64,000 nucleotides of DNA, from NCBI RefSeq assembly GCF_019599265.1, contig NZ_JAHZTC010000002.1:124001-188000 (forward strand), written 5' to 3'. Both the position numbers and the translations under genes were made by a program. How positions within the stretch are numbered: the stretch's first letter is position 1; every line of letters starts with the position of its first letter. Below, piece by piece: positions 8,479 to 21,380 of the stretch. Below the pieces are notes generated by a model. That model did no database searches. It saw only the letters and a list, made by a program, of their open reading frames with translations, and had not been told where the DNA came from. Source of the stretch: Pontibacter sp. HSC-14F20. Lineage in GTDB: Bacteria; Bacteroidota; Bacteroidia; Cytophagales; Hymenobacteraceae.

Positions 8479-11198
8479 AGCTTCGAAGGGTTTAATAGTG
8501 CGACTGGAAATGACTTGAAAATAGCAGCTAAAGGTATAGTTTGGATCGTTTGTAAGGCTGTTCCACCCAAAAGCTGTTGCCAGTTTTGAGGCGCTTCTGC
8601 CGGCAATTCTACCACGGTATCGCCCCATACCTGTTCACCGAGTGGCAGTCCGTTTTCAGACAGGATGCCCGTGAGCAGGCGAGGCACGACCACCAGACAC
8701 CAGTCATCTTTGTAGCGACGGGCAAAGGCTATGGCATGTTTGCTGTGCTTCCCTTTAAGTTGCAGTGGCATATACTCGCCCCGGTCGAAAAGTGTTTTTC
8801 GTGCAGTGCGCAGGTGTAGCACTTTATGGAGCAGGTATAGCTTCACGCGGCCATCTTCAGGCGATGCCAGCATTTCCTGCAATAACGTCTCTTCGTCATC
8901 AGCCGCTTTGATTTCCTCCAGAAAATCCTGCCGCAAGGTATAGTCTACCGGTCGGCGGTTGTCAGGATCCACCAGACTGAAGTCCCAGAGTTCGCAGCCC
9001 TGGTACACATCCGGTACGCCCGGACAGGTGGTCTTGAGGAGCGTCTGGCACAACGAATAAATCCAGCCAAAGTGCGCTGTCTTCCGGAAAAAAGGGTGGA
9101 ACGAAGCCATGAAGGCCTCGTCTTCCAGCAGCAGTTTTTTCACCAGGTCTTTCGTCGCCGTTTCATAAGCCTCATGCGGCTCCGACCAGTTGGTGTTTAC
9201 TTTGGCCTCCCGGAATGCTTTCACCAGGTACTCCTGAACCCGCTCCACCAGCGTGTCGTCCACCTTGCCGTCGATCGGCATAACGCCCAGCAGGGTTTGC
9301 AGGATAAAGTAGAGATCGTTTGGCGTAGGTCCGCCATCTTTAATGTGCAGACGTGCCAGTTGCATCCAGTCTGCCGCAATTTTCTCCCATTCTTCGGGCA
9401 CTTCGCTGAGTACCTGCAGGCGCATGCGCGAACCTTCGCCGCGTTTGGTGTCGTGCGTGGCAGTAGCGTTAATGGAATGCGGATAAGTTTGCATCCGGTA
9501 TGCCATGCGCTCATGAAAATCACGGCGGTCGAGATTGAACACGGCCGGGCTGTTGCCCACTTCGTTGAGCGCCAGCAGGCGATTATAATTGTAGAAGGTG
9601 GTGTCTTCGACACCTTTGGCGGCCAGCGGGCCTGTGAATTGCTGACTGCGCATCACAAAGTATAGCTTGTTGCGTTTTTGCTCTTCACTGTCCTGTTCAC
9701 CTGACTCGAAGAAAGTACGCAGGTGCTCCAGTTCGACCCTGGCTTCGGGCGCTTTTTCGTGGGCAATGGCAAAAGCTTTTTCTACTACCTCCAGGGCGGC
9801 CGGCGGCAGCGGAAGGGTATGGCCGTAAATGCGGTATACCGGAAAGGCAGCCAGCAGCGTGGCCAGGGCATGGTGCCAGTTATTGTTTTCTGAAGAAGCA
9901 GGTATAAGTTCGCAATCACGCAGCAAACGCAGCAGGTTTTGCAGCTCGCCCTGCATGTAGTTTTCGAGTATCAGCAGTTTCTTTTCATACACCAGTTTTT
10001 CGTAATCGAGGGGGGCATCAGGCACGAGCCGGCGGTATACCTGCGTCAGTTCCCGCTCGCCCTCGGCATAGGTATAGAGGTTGCTCACCCAAGCCAGAAA
10101 ATCGTAGCCGCTGTTGCCCTGTATCGGCCAGTGGTCGGGCATGTTTTCTTCGCCTTCCAGAATTTTCTCTACCACCAGGTATACCTGTTCGCCGGCCAGT
10201 TCGCGCAGCCGCTCCAGGTAGGTGTCGGGGTCAAAAAGGCCGTCGACGTGGTCAACCCGCAAGCCCTGCACGAGTTGCCGCATACAAAGCTCTTTGATGA
10301 ACTGGTGGTAATGATCAAATACCTCCTGCCGCTCCATGGCGGTGCAGATCAGGTCGTTGACGGTGAAGAAGCGGCGGTAGTTAATACGCTTTTCAGTTTC
10401 CTGCCAGTGCCTCAAGGTATAATACTGTTGCTCCAGCAATTCCTGCATCGCTGTCTGGTTGTCGTTTATACCTTTCAGCACGTCGGCTATACCTTGCTGC
10501 AATGCAGGGTGCTCCTGCGTTTTATGATAGAGCGCCTGTTTCGCCTGATTCCAGTCAATGGGCTCCAACGTGTCCTGCGCCATTAGCTGCTCCAGCTTTT
10601 GCACCTGCTCTGCAAGTATAGCGTTGCTTCCACCTGCGTGCAGTTTATCGCTCACTTGCTGCAACAGATAGGTATAGCTGTCGATGCTGACCGGATAAAT
10701 GTTGTCGAAATAATGCAGCCGGAAACCGTATTCATCGAAAGAGACTTTAAGTTGCCCTTGCCCGGTCACTTCCTCCAGCGGCTCACCCAGAAAAGGAACC
10801 ATCAGCTGGCCGTTAAAATCAGGATGATTGAAGTTGACATCGAAGAAGGTATAATAGCGCGACTTTTGTCCTTTCTCCAGCACATCCATCAGCCAGGCGT
10901 TGTTGGGGTGGAAGGCCATGTGGTTCGGCACGATGTCCTGCAGCCAGCCCATACCGTGGGCTTTCAGTTCTTCGGCTATTTCCTGCAGTTCATCCAGCGT
11001 CCCTACGTCCGGACTGAGTTGATGCGGATCCGTTACATCATAACCGTGCTCACTCCCCGGTCGGGCCGTAAAAAAAGGAGCTGCATAGATCGTGCTGATG
11101 CCCAGATCCCGCAGGTAGGGCAGTATGTTTTTCAGGTTCCGCAGTGTGAACTGAGGTGAGAGCTGAACCCGGTAGGTGGAGGAAGGTATGTATATCAT
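8475..11198 (-). CDS. treY: Malto-oligosyltrehalose synthase TreY
   Basis: Converts the reducing-end maltosyl unit of an alpha-1,4-glucan into an alpha,alpha-1,1 trehalose unit. It has 907 aa, in the long range for GH13 TreY. The N-terminus STYRVQL is characteristic. The catalytic motifs are QGLRVDHVDGL (nucleophile Asp), LVVEKIL (acid/base Glu) and ATATHDTKRGEGSR. Its partner TreZ is encoded upstream on the same strand, separated by the GH57 gene, and malQ overlaps its 3' end by 4 bases. The gene is unusually rich in AGGTATA/TATACCT heptamers; I count at least twelve inside it. Confidence 0.96.
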   Translation of the reverse strand: MIYIPSSTYRVQLSPQFTLRNLKNILPYLRDLGISTIYAAPFFTARPGSEHGYDVTDPHQLSPDVGTLDELQEIAEELKAHGMGWLQDIVPNHMAFHPNNAWLMDVLEKGQKSRYYTFFDVNFNHPDFNGQLMVPFLGEPLEEVTGQGQLKVSFDEYGFRLHYFDNIYPVSIDSYTYLLQQVSDKLHAGGSNAILAEQVQKLEQLMAQDTLEPIDWNQAKQALYHKTQEHPALQQGIADVLKGINDNQTAMQELLEQQYYTLRHWQETEKRINYRRFFTVNDLICTAMERQEVFDHYHQFIKELCMRQLVQGLRVDHVDGLFDPDTYLERLRELAGEQVYLVVEKILEGEENMPDHWPIQGNSGYDFLAWVSNLYTYAEGERELTQVYRRLVPDAPLDYEKLVYEKKLLILENYMQGELQNLLRLLRDCELIPASSENNNWHHALATLLAAFPVYRIYGHTLPLPPAALEVVEKAFAIAHEKAPEARVELEHLRTFFESGEQDSEEQKRNKLYFVMRSQQFTGPLAAKGVEDTTFYNYNRLLALNEVGNSPAVFNLDRRDFHERMAYRMQTYPHSINATATHDTKRGEGSRMRLQVLSEVPEEWEKIAADWMQLARLHIKDGGPTPNDLYFILQTLLGVMPIDGKVDDTLVERVQEYLVKAFREAKVNTNWSEPHEAYETATKDLVKKLLLEDEAFMASFHPFFRKTAHFGWIYSLCQTLLKTTCPGVPDVYQGCELWDFSLVDPDNRRPVDYTLRQDFLEEIKAADDEETLLQEMLASPEDGRVKLYLLHKVLHLRTARKTLFDRGEYMPLQLKGKHSKHAIAFARRYKDDWCLVVVPRLLTGILSENGLPLGEQVWGDTVVELPAEAPQNWQQLLGGTALQTIQTIPLAAIFKSFPVALLNPSKL

Positions 11199-11425
11199 GT
11201 TGTTTCAGAGATTGTTGGTCATCATTTAGCTGGTGTGGTCACTTTTATACGGCGGACTTTAGCTGCTGAAATTTGTGTTGGATGGCATTTTGAGGGAGCC
11301 ATTTACTAATTCAAGTGCGCCGGAGTAGAACATGACTGTACGTTATATGGTGGCTAAAACGGAGTAATTCCATTTGTAGGTTATTTTTCATCTATATCCG
11401 AATTGATACCTAGAAAGTTGGCTAT

Positions 11426-13849
11426 TTATAGCTTCAGGTTGAGGCTCTCATAGAGGTCTTTGAACTGCCTGCACCAGGTCTCGGCTTTCCCGTTTTTTTC
11501 ATCCTGATTTTTACTGTAGGTTTCGTAAGTGCTCTGCCGCATCCTGAAAGCGATGTTCTGCGACTGCCAGTACTCTGGTTGCAGCTTGGAGCCGTTGAGT
11601 ACGGTAAGCAATTCCGTCAGGTATCGCATGTGTGCCGTATCATCGGGGTTTTCCTCCAAGTGGTGCATGGCCTGCTCTACATGCGTAGTAGCCGCATAAT
11701 TTACGGCATCTTCGTCCAGTTTCACACCCATACGCTCCACCTCTTTCAGCAACTTGAGCATGGTGTCGACATCCGCTTGTACGGACAGCAGGGCTTCGAG
11801 CAAACGGCCTGTCACGATGTAGTCCACTGTAATCTGCAGCGGGCGGGGCAGGTTCATGTCCACACTTTTGATAGCAGCCATAAGTGGATAGTTGTTATCG
11901 TATACCTGCTGAAAATCGTGCTCGAGTGCCCGCATGGTTTGCTCCAGCACCTGGTCCAGAATTTTCTTCTGATCATCGCGGAAAAGGTGCCAGAATGAGT
12001 AGTTGTGCGACTCGAAATGTTTGTCTAATAGCATGATCACCTCCGTGATGTTGCCTTTTTCAAAAGCAGTGCTGAGCTCGTGGTGCAGGGTAGCGAAGGC
12101 ATCGGGACTCACGTATTTGCGCACGCCGCCAAACAACTGGTGGTCGCCGATATGCAGCACAGCAAAGGATACATCTACTTCCTCCCAGGTCACACTCGAA
12201 CGGATAAAGGCCTTACCGATGGCCAGTCGCTGCCGTCCCGCTTCCAGCATTTCGTAATATTCGGAGGTGGCCTTGTAGCTGTAGAGCGGCAACTCATCTG
12301 GTGAGTCAGCAAATAGCGACGACACAGCATAGTGAGCACCTACCCGCAAGAGGTCCAGCATCGTGGGCTGGACAATTTTGTAATAGGCTTTGGAGGCGTT
12401 GCCGTAGTCTTTGTTGTTGCTCCTGGCCCGCTTCAGAAACTCCACAAAAGGTACTTCATAATCCTCCCCGCTCAGGTCCTTGGCCAGCTGCAGTGCACGG
12501 GTAGCATACAAAATGTCCTGCATGGTTTCTATACCTGTCACTTCATCAAAGAACCAGCCGCAACTGGTATACATCAGCAGGGCGTGGTATTGCATTTCAA
12601 GCAATTTCAGAAACTTGATCTGCTCTACTTTGCTCAGATTCCTGTTGGTTTGCGAATACATAAACTCACGCACACGCTCTTCGTCCCGGTCCATGATCAC
12701 CTGAATGTAGTTGTTGCGGGTCTGCCACGGGTCAGCACCAAGTTTATGCATCTCCTGTTCGTAGAGCGGCTCCAACTGATCGCGCACCCAGTCAAAGGCC
12801 TCCCGCACCGGTGCGCGCCAGGCCTGGTTCCAGTCATCGTGACCGCCGGTGTGGCAACCGCAGTCGCTGCGCCAGCGCTCCACGCCGTGCATGCAACTCC
12901 AGGAAGTGTTCTCAATGATTTCGGCCTCGTATTTGGGCGGGTATAGCTCCAGGTATTCTCCGTAAATGGTGATCTTGGCCAGCTGTTCCTGTTCGATGTG
13001 ATGCAGGGCATAAGAGAGGGCCATTTCGCCGAAGCGGTGGTGGTGACCGTAGGTTTCGCCGTCCGTAGCAATGTGCATGAGCTGCGGGTCGTTGCTGTTC
13101 TCGTCGAAGGTGGTGGTGAGCCGGTGAGCAAATTTTTCGCCGCTCTCTAGCAAACCTTCAAAAGCGATGGCCTGCGATACCGGAGCATCATAAAAAAACA
13201 GCGCAATGGTGCGACCTGAAGGTAGGGTACAGCGATAGGGCCTGCGCGGATCAATTTTAGCACCTTCCGCATTGTGCCACTCCTTTTGGTCTATCTTGCG
13301 GTAGCGCCTGGCCTGGTAAGGGGAGAGAATAGTAAACTTAACGCCATGTTCGGCCAGCACTTCCAGCGTAGCGGTGTTGGCAGCCGTTTCGCCCAGCCAC
13401 ATGCCTTCCGGGTCGCGGCCGAAGCGCTTCCGGAAATCATAAATGCCCCAGATCACCTGTGTGTGCTGGTCGCGCTCGTTGGCCAGCGGCATGATCATGT
13501 GGTTGTATACCTGCCCTAGTGCAGCCCCGTGCCCCGAAAAGCGTTTCTGACTCTCTTTGTCTGCATCGAGTATGGACTGATAAATATCCGGCGCTTTTTT
13601 CTCCATCCACTCCAGCAAGGTCGGACCGAAGTTGAAGCTCATGCGGGCGTAGTTGTTCATGATGTCCACAATCTGGCCTTTGCCATTCTGGATGCGGGAG
13701 GCGGTATTGCGGGCGTAGCATTCGGCGGTGATGCGCTCGTTCCAGTCGTGGTAAGGGTGCGCCGACTCCTGCAACTCTACCTCATTGAGCCAGGGATTCT
13801 CGCGGGGAGGCTGGTAAAAGTGTCCGTGAATGCAGATGTACTTGTTCAT
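11426..13849 (-). CDS. Glycoside hydrolase family 57 protein with DUF3536
   Basis: An 807-aa protein with an N-terminal GH57 (beta/alpha)7-barrel and a DUF3536 C-terminal half. The GH57 motifs are HGHFYQPP (residues 8-15), GMWLGETA (probable nucleophile Glu154) and ATDGETYGHHH (probable catalytic Asp263). GH57 enzymes include 4-alpha-glucanotransferases, amylopullulanases and branching enzymes, so an alpha-glucan-acting role is expected. The exact reaction of the DUF3536 subgroup is not known to me. It sits between treZ (108-base gap) and treY (227-base gap) on the same strand, which supports a role in glycogen/trehalose metabolism. Confidence 0.88.
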   Translation of the reverse strand: MNKYICIHGHFYQPPRENPWLNEVELQESAHPYHDWNERITAECYARNTASRIQNGKGQIVDIMNNYARMSFNFGPTLLEWMEKKAPDIYQSILDADKESQKRFSGHGAALGQVYNHMIMPLANERDQHTQVIWGIYDFRKRFGRDPEGMWLGETAANTATLEVLAEHGVKFTILSPYQARRYRKIDQKEWHNAEGAKIDPRRPYRCTLPSGRTIALFFYDAPVSQAIAFEGLLESGEKFAHRLTTTFDENSNDPQLMHIATDGETYGHHHRFGEMALSYALHHIEQEQLAKITIYGEYLELYPPKYEAEIIENTSWSCMHGVERWRSDCGCHTGGHDDWNQAWRAPVREAFDWVRDQLEPLYEQEMHKLGADPWQTRNNYIQVIMDRDEERVREFMYSQTNRNLSKVEQIKFLKLLEMQYHALLMYTSCGWFFDEVTGIETMQDILYATRALQLAKDLSGEDYEVPFVEFLKRARSNNKDYGNASKAYYKIVQPTMLDLLRVGAHYAVSSLFADSPDELPLYSYKATSEYYEMLEAGRQRLAIGKAFIRSSVTWEEVDVSFAVLHIGDHQLFGGVRKYVSPDAFATLHHELSTAFEKGNITEVIMLLDKHFESHNYSFWHLFRDDQKKILDQVLEQTMRALEHDFQQVYDNNYPLMAAIKSVDMNLPRPLQITVDYIVTGRLLEALLSVQADVDTMLKLLKEVERMGVKLDEDAVNYAATTHVEQAMHHLEENPDDTAHMRYLTELLTVLNGSKLQPEYWQSQNIAFRMRQSTYETYSKNQDEKNGKAETWCRQFKDLYESLNLKL

Positions 13850-13895
13850 ACGTTAGGGGGCAAATGCGTTATTGACAAAGGACACTAGAAGGACT

Positions 13896-13943
13896 GGTAT
13901 AGCTGATAAGCCGGGCAGGCCCGCTGTTGGTAAAGGCTATACC
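13896..13943. repeat. Nested inverted repeat built from GGTATAGC/GCTATACC
   Basis: In the treZ-GH57 gap, GGTATAGC (13896-13903) is inverted as GCTATACC (13936-13943), around a G+C-rich inner dyad. It is one of several hairpins in the window whose arms are the abundant TATACCT motif. Confidence 0.45.
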
Positions 13944-13957
13944 TGCTGCTGTCTTTT

Positions 13958-15802
13958 TCATAGAATAATATTGCTTTGGAATACGGTAACAGAAGCGGCT
14001 GGCAACTCTATTTCCTGACCGGCATGGAGTTCCTGCGGCAAGTCCATACTTGCGCCACCATACTTGCTTTCAGCCGAACTCAGCACCTGCTTCCAGGCCG
14101 CACCTACTTCCTTGACCATACTTGTTTTTTGTGGTTGATTATTTATGTTAAATAAGGTATAAAGATAAGGACTCTCGCCTGAGTGAATCAGGTGCAACAC
14201 CTGAGTATGGCTGTCGGCTGAAACATGCAGGTGGGTTTTGTCCGGGTGGGACAGCGCAGGTGCTGACTTACGCAACTTGATCAGCGCTTTGTAGAAATCG
14301 CGCAACTGGCGGTGCTTCTCGCTGTGTTTGTAGGTGCGCTGCAGTTTCGACTGGTTGAACGTCTCTTCCGACTGCGGGTCCGGCGCTTCTCCCTGCCAGG
14401 CAAAAGCCGAAAACTCTTCTCTGCGTCCATTGCGCACGGCCTCAACCAGGTCTTTGTCGGAGTGGCTCACAAAGTACAGGAATGGATTTTCCTCGCCATA
14501 CTCTTCGCCCATGAAGAGCATGGGGGTGAAAGGGGAGAGGAGCACCAGTCCTGCCGCCACTTTGAGCATGTCATAGGAAACCAGTTTGGTCAGTCGCTCG
14601 CCGAGCATGCGGTTGCCCACCTGGTCGTGGTTCTGGGAGCAGACTACAAATTGCCGGGCGGGGTTAGTCGTAGCATCGCTGCCAAAGGTGCGTTTGCGGT
14701 GCTCAGAATATATACCGTCATACACAAAGCCATGCAGCAATGCTTTCTGCAGTTGCTCCAGCTTGCCAAAATCGCTGTAGTAACCGGAGTCCTCGCCGGT
14801 GAGCAGCGCGTGTACGGCATGATGAAAATCATCGCTCCATTGGGCTGCCAGTCCGTAACCGCCTTTTTCTATGGGGTTGATGATGCGGACATCATTCAGG
14901 TCACTTTCGGCAATCAGGATGAAAGGACGGCCCAACTGCTGTTCCAGATGCTCCACCTGCTCCTGTAGCTCCTGCAAAAAGTGCTTGGCGCCCGTGTCGA
15001 GGATGGCGTGCACGGCATCAAGGCGCAGGGCATCGATGTGGTAATCCCGCAGCCACAGCAGGGCATTCTGGATGAAGAAGTTGCGCACATGGTCGCTGTG
15101 GGCATCGTCAAAATTAAGCGCCTTGCCCCAGGGCGTGTTATACTTGTTGGTGAAGTATGGGCCGAACTCGTTGAGGTAGTTGCCTTCCGGACCCAAGTGG
15201 TTGTAAACCACATCCAGCACCACGGCTATACCTGCAGCATGGCACGCGTCAACCAGTTTTTTCAAACCATCCGGACCACCGTAGCTTTCCTGCACCGCCG
15301 AAGGGTATACGCCATCATAACCCCAGTTACGACTCCCCGGAAATTGCGCCACCGGCATCAGCTCAATGGCTGTTATACCTAAATCAATCAACTCAGGAAG
15401 CTTTTCGATAACATCCTGAAAAGTGCCTTCTTCAGAAAAAGTACCTACGTGCAGTTCATAAATAATATACTGCTCCAGCGGCAGCGGTTTCCAGTGTCTG
15501 TCAGTCCATTGAAAAGCGGTATGATCGACTACGACCGAAGGCCCATGCACCCCATCGGGCTGAAAATGGGAGGCAGGATCGGGTCGCTCCATTTCCTCGT
15601 CAAGTTGCAAGGTATAGCGTGCGCCGGGGCCCGTCTCTTCGCTCAGCCCAGTCCAGTAGCCGAAAGCTTCCCGCTGCAGCGGTATTAACTTATCGTTATC
15701 TTTTAACAACACATCCACTTGTCCGGCGGTCGGTGCCCACACCGTGAACAGCGTGCCTCGTCCGGGGGTATAATGTGCTCCTAAGTCTCGTGTTATGCTC
15801 AT
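13958..15802 (-). CDS. treZ: Malto-oligosyltrehalose trehalohydrolase TreZ
   Basis: Hydrolyses the glycosidic bond next to the terminal trehalosyl unit made by TreY, releasing free trehalose. It has 614 aa. An N-terminal CBM48-like domain is followed by the GH13 barrel. Motifs are VVLDVVYNHLGPEGNYL, DALRLDAVHAI (nucleophile Asp), LIAESDLND (acid/base Glu) and QNHDQVGNR. It is the first gene of the minus-strand trehalose cluster and is divergent from glgE across a 209-base intergenic region. A TAACTTTG -7 candidate lies 85-92 bases upstream of the start. Confidence 0.96.
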   Translation of the reverse strand: MSITRDLGAHYTPGRGTLFTVWAPTAGQVDVLLKDNDKLIPLQREAFGYWTGLSEETGPGARYTLQLDEEMERPDPASHFQPDGVHGPSVVVDHTAFQWTDRHWKPLPLEQYIIYELHVGTFSEEGTFQDVIEKLPELIDLGITAIELMPVAQFPGSRNWGYDGVYPSAVQESYGGPDGLKKLVDACHAAGIAVVLDVVYNHLGPEGNYLNEFGPYFTNKYNTPWGKALNFDDAHSDHVRNFFIQNALLWLRDYHIDALRLDAVHAILDTGAKHFLQELQEQVEHLEQQLGRPFILIAESDLNDVRIINPIEKGGYGLAAQWSDDFHHAVHALLTGEDSGYYSDFGKLEQLQKALLHGFVYDGIYSEHRKRTFGSDATTNPARQFVVCSQNHDQVGNRMLGERLTKLVSYDMLKVAAGLVLLSPFTPMLFMGEEYGEENPFLYFVSHSDKDLVEAVRNGRREEFSAFAWQGEAPDPQSEETFNQSKLQRTYKHSEKHRQLRDFYKALIKLRKSAPALSHPDKTHLHVSADSHTQVLHLIHSGESPYLYTLFNINNQPQKTSMVKEVGAAWKQVLSSAESKYGGASMDLPQELHAGQEIELPAASVTVFQSNIIL

Positions 15803-15886
15803 AAAGTAACCTTTTATGCCTGATTTCTAACTGGCATATACGGCATTAGGTTGTTCTTTTTTGGCCAATTCCATCTTTTCTGGTTC

Positions 15887-15894
15887 CAAAGTTA
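15887..15894 (-). promoter_or_regulatory. Candidate -7 element (TAACTTTG) for treZ
   Basis: The minus-strand sequence TAACTTTG matches the Bacteroidetes -7 consensus TAnnTTTG in the treZ/glgE divergent region. A TTG at the -33 position is not evident. Confidence 0.45.
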
Positions 15895-16011
15895 TCCTAT
15901 AGCTCACTTAACATAAGTTGTAGGTATAACGACAGATTCTGCACCGAAACCTATTGCGCGCGCATACAGTACCTATTAGCTATTCTTCATCAAATCAGTA
16001 AAAAAGCATAC

Positions 16012-18033
16012 ATGGAAGCACTGGAAGGAACCAAAAGGGTTGTCATCGAGAACGTGAGGCCACAGGTAAACTGTGGGCAGTATCCAATCAAACGGGTGGT
16101 GGGAGAGGAGGTTGAAGTGACGGCAGATGTGTTTGGAGATGGCCATGATGAAGTAAAAGCTGTGCTGCTCTACCGTCATGCTAAAAAGAAAAAGTGGAGT
16201 GAAGTGCCGATGCGGTTCCTGGGAAATGACCACTGGCAAGTGACTTTCACGCCCGAGAGTATGGGCACCTTTGAGTATACCCTTCAGGGTTGGGTTGATC
16301 ATTTCTATACCTGGCAGAAAGGACTCAAGAAGAAATTTGAAGCCAATCAGGATATCACGGTCGAGTTGCAGATAGGTGCACAGCTAATGGAAGAATCAGC
16401 ACTCACTGCGAAGCCCGGACAGCAAAAACGCCTGCGCAAGTGGGCCGAGCAACTGAACAAACCAGTATCTGTAGCCGACGCCGTCGCACTGGCTACCAGC
16501 GAAGACGTATCGGACCTGATGCACGCCTGCTGCAATCGCCAGAACGTAACCACTTATCACAAAATACTAACGGTAGAAGTGGAACGTCAGAAAGCGCTTT
16601 TCAGCACCTGGTATGAATTCTTTCCACGATCAGCCGCACAGGAAGCAGGTCGCCACGGCACCTTTCAGGATTGCGAGCGGTTGTTGCCCCGCATCGCCGA
16701 AATGGGCTTCGACACGATCTACCTGCCGCCTATCCATCCGATTGGCTACGCTTTCCGGAAAGGCAAGAACAACTCAGTGACTTCTCAGCCCGGAGAGCCG
16801 GGATCACCCTGGGCCATCGGCGCAGAGAGTGGAGGACATAAAAGTATTTTGCCGGAGTTAGGCAACCTCGATGAGTTCCGCCACTTTGTGCAGACTGCCC
16901 GCGAGCACGGCATTGAGGTAGCGCTGGACTTTGCTATTCAGTGTTCGCCGGACCATCCGTACGTAAAGGAGCACCCACAGTGGTTTAAATGGCGACCTGA
17001 CGGCACGGTGCAGTATGCCGAAAACCCACCCAAAAAATACCAGGATGTGCTGCCCGTTAACTTCGAAACAGAAGACTGGCAGAACCTGTGGCGCGAACTC
17101 AAGAGCATTGTTATTCACTGGATTGAACAGGGAGTTTATATCTTCCGGGTCGATAACCCGCACACCAAGCCCTTTGCATTCTGGGAATGGATGATCCGGG
17201 AGGTGCGACAGCAATATCCGCAGGTGATCTTTCTGGCAGAAGCCTTTACCCGTCCGCGTGTGATGGAACGGCTCGGCAAGATCGGATTCACGCAGTCCTA
17301 TACCTATTTCACATGGCGCAACACGGCCGCTGAGATCAAAGAGTACTTGCGCGAGCTCACTCAAACCGAAATGCGCGACTTCTATAGACCGAACTTCTGG
17401 CCAAACACACCCGATATTCTGCCACACGAACTACAGTCTGGTGGCGAACCGGCGCACATTACCCGCGTGGTGATGGCGGCTACACTTTCGTCCAACTATG
17501 GTATGTATGGACCTGTGTATGAGTTTGGCATCAACACACCCGTGCAGGGCAAGGAAGAATACTGGGATTCGGAGAAATACGAAGTGATGCACTGGGACTG
17601 GGGTCGCCTGACCAAGATCCGGGAGGTCATCACCAAAATAAATAAGATACGGCAGGTCAACCCTGCGCTGCAAACCACCTGGAACATCGCCTTTGGCGAT
17701 ACCGACAATCCGCAATTGTTGTGCTATGCCAAGTGGGATAGCGAACGGCGAAACAGGATGCTGATGGTCGTGAACCTGGACCCCCACAACACGCAGGGTG
17801 GCTGGGTGCAGGTGCCGCTGCATGCCCTGCTCATGGATGCTAACCAGCAGTACATGGTGCACGACCTGATGACCGAACACAAGTATACCTGGAACAGTGA
17901 ATGGAATTTCGTGGAGCTTCGGCCACATGAAATGCCGGTGCACGTGTTCCGAATAGAAACCGCAAACCCTGGCATGGGCCACGACAGTCTGGACGACAAC
18001 TGGCTGCCCGATGAACACGGCAAACACGAATAA
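16012..18033 (+). CDS. glgE: Alpha-1,4-glucan:maltose-1-phosphate maltosyltransferase GlgE
   Basis: Extends alpha-1,4-glucans with maltosyl units from maltose-1-phosphate. It has 673 aa and is a GH13_3-type enzyme. An N-terminal beta-domain (residues about 1-120) is followed by a helical insert. The catalytic domain has the signature IYLPPIHPIGYAFRKGKNN, the nucleophile Asp in FRVDNPHTKPF and the acid/base Glu in FLAEAFTRP. The donor substrate would come from the fused TreS-maltokinase 14 bases downstream, and the product would be branched by GlgB. This makes a complete GlgE-pathway operon. The ATG at 16012 follows a leader without a convincing Shine-Dalgarno. Confidence 0.96.
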   Translation: MEALEGTKRVVIENVRPQVNCGQYPIKRVVGEEVEVTADVFGDGHDEVKAVLLYRHAKKKKWSEVPMRFLGNDHWQVTFTPESMGTFEYTLQGWVDHFYTWQKGLKKKFEANQDITVELQIGAQLMEESALTAKPGQQKRLRKWAEQLNKPVSVADAVALATSEDVSDLMHACCNRQNVTTYHKILTVEVERQKALFSTWYEFFPRSAAQEAGRHGTFQDCERLLPRIAEMGFDTIYLPPIHPIGYAFRKGKNNSVTSQPGEPGSPWAIGAESGGHKSILPELGNLDEFRHFVQTAREHGIEVALDFAIQCSPDHPYVKEHPQWFKWRPDGTVQYAENPPKKYQDVLPVNFETEDWQNLWRELKSIVIHWIEQGVYIFRVDNPHTKPFAFWEWMIREVRQQYPQVIFLAEAFTRPRVMERLGKIGFTQSYTYFTWRNTAAEIKEYLRELTQTEMRDFYRPNFWPNTPDILPHELQSGGEPAHITRVVMAATLSSNYGMYGPVYEFGINTPVQGKEEYWDSEKYEVMHWDWGRLTKIREVITKINKIRQVNPALQTTWNIAFGDTDNPQLLCYAKWDSERRNRMLMVVNLDPHNTQGGWVQVPLHALLMDANQQYMVHDLMTEHKYTWNSEWNFVELRPHEMPVHVFRIETANPGMGHDSLDDNWLPDEHGKHE

Positions 18034-18047
18034 AACGAAAAAACTAT

Positions 18048-21372
<3,325 letters not shown>

Positions 21373-21380
<8 letters not shown>

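Noticed and set aside
8479-8628. Longer N-terminus for malQ
   Set aside because: The extra 50 residues overlap treY, show no family similarity, and the ATG at 8478 forms the typical ATGA overlap.
9072-9665. A 197-codon plus-strand ORF inside treY (and similar long antisense ORFs at 9939-10586, 10599-11159, 11579-11998, 12332-12946 and 14312-14968)
   Set aside because: They lie antisense to well-conserved enzymes, show no family motifs and have the composition of shadow frames.
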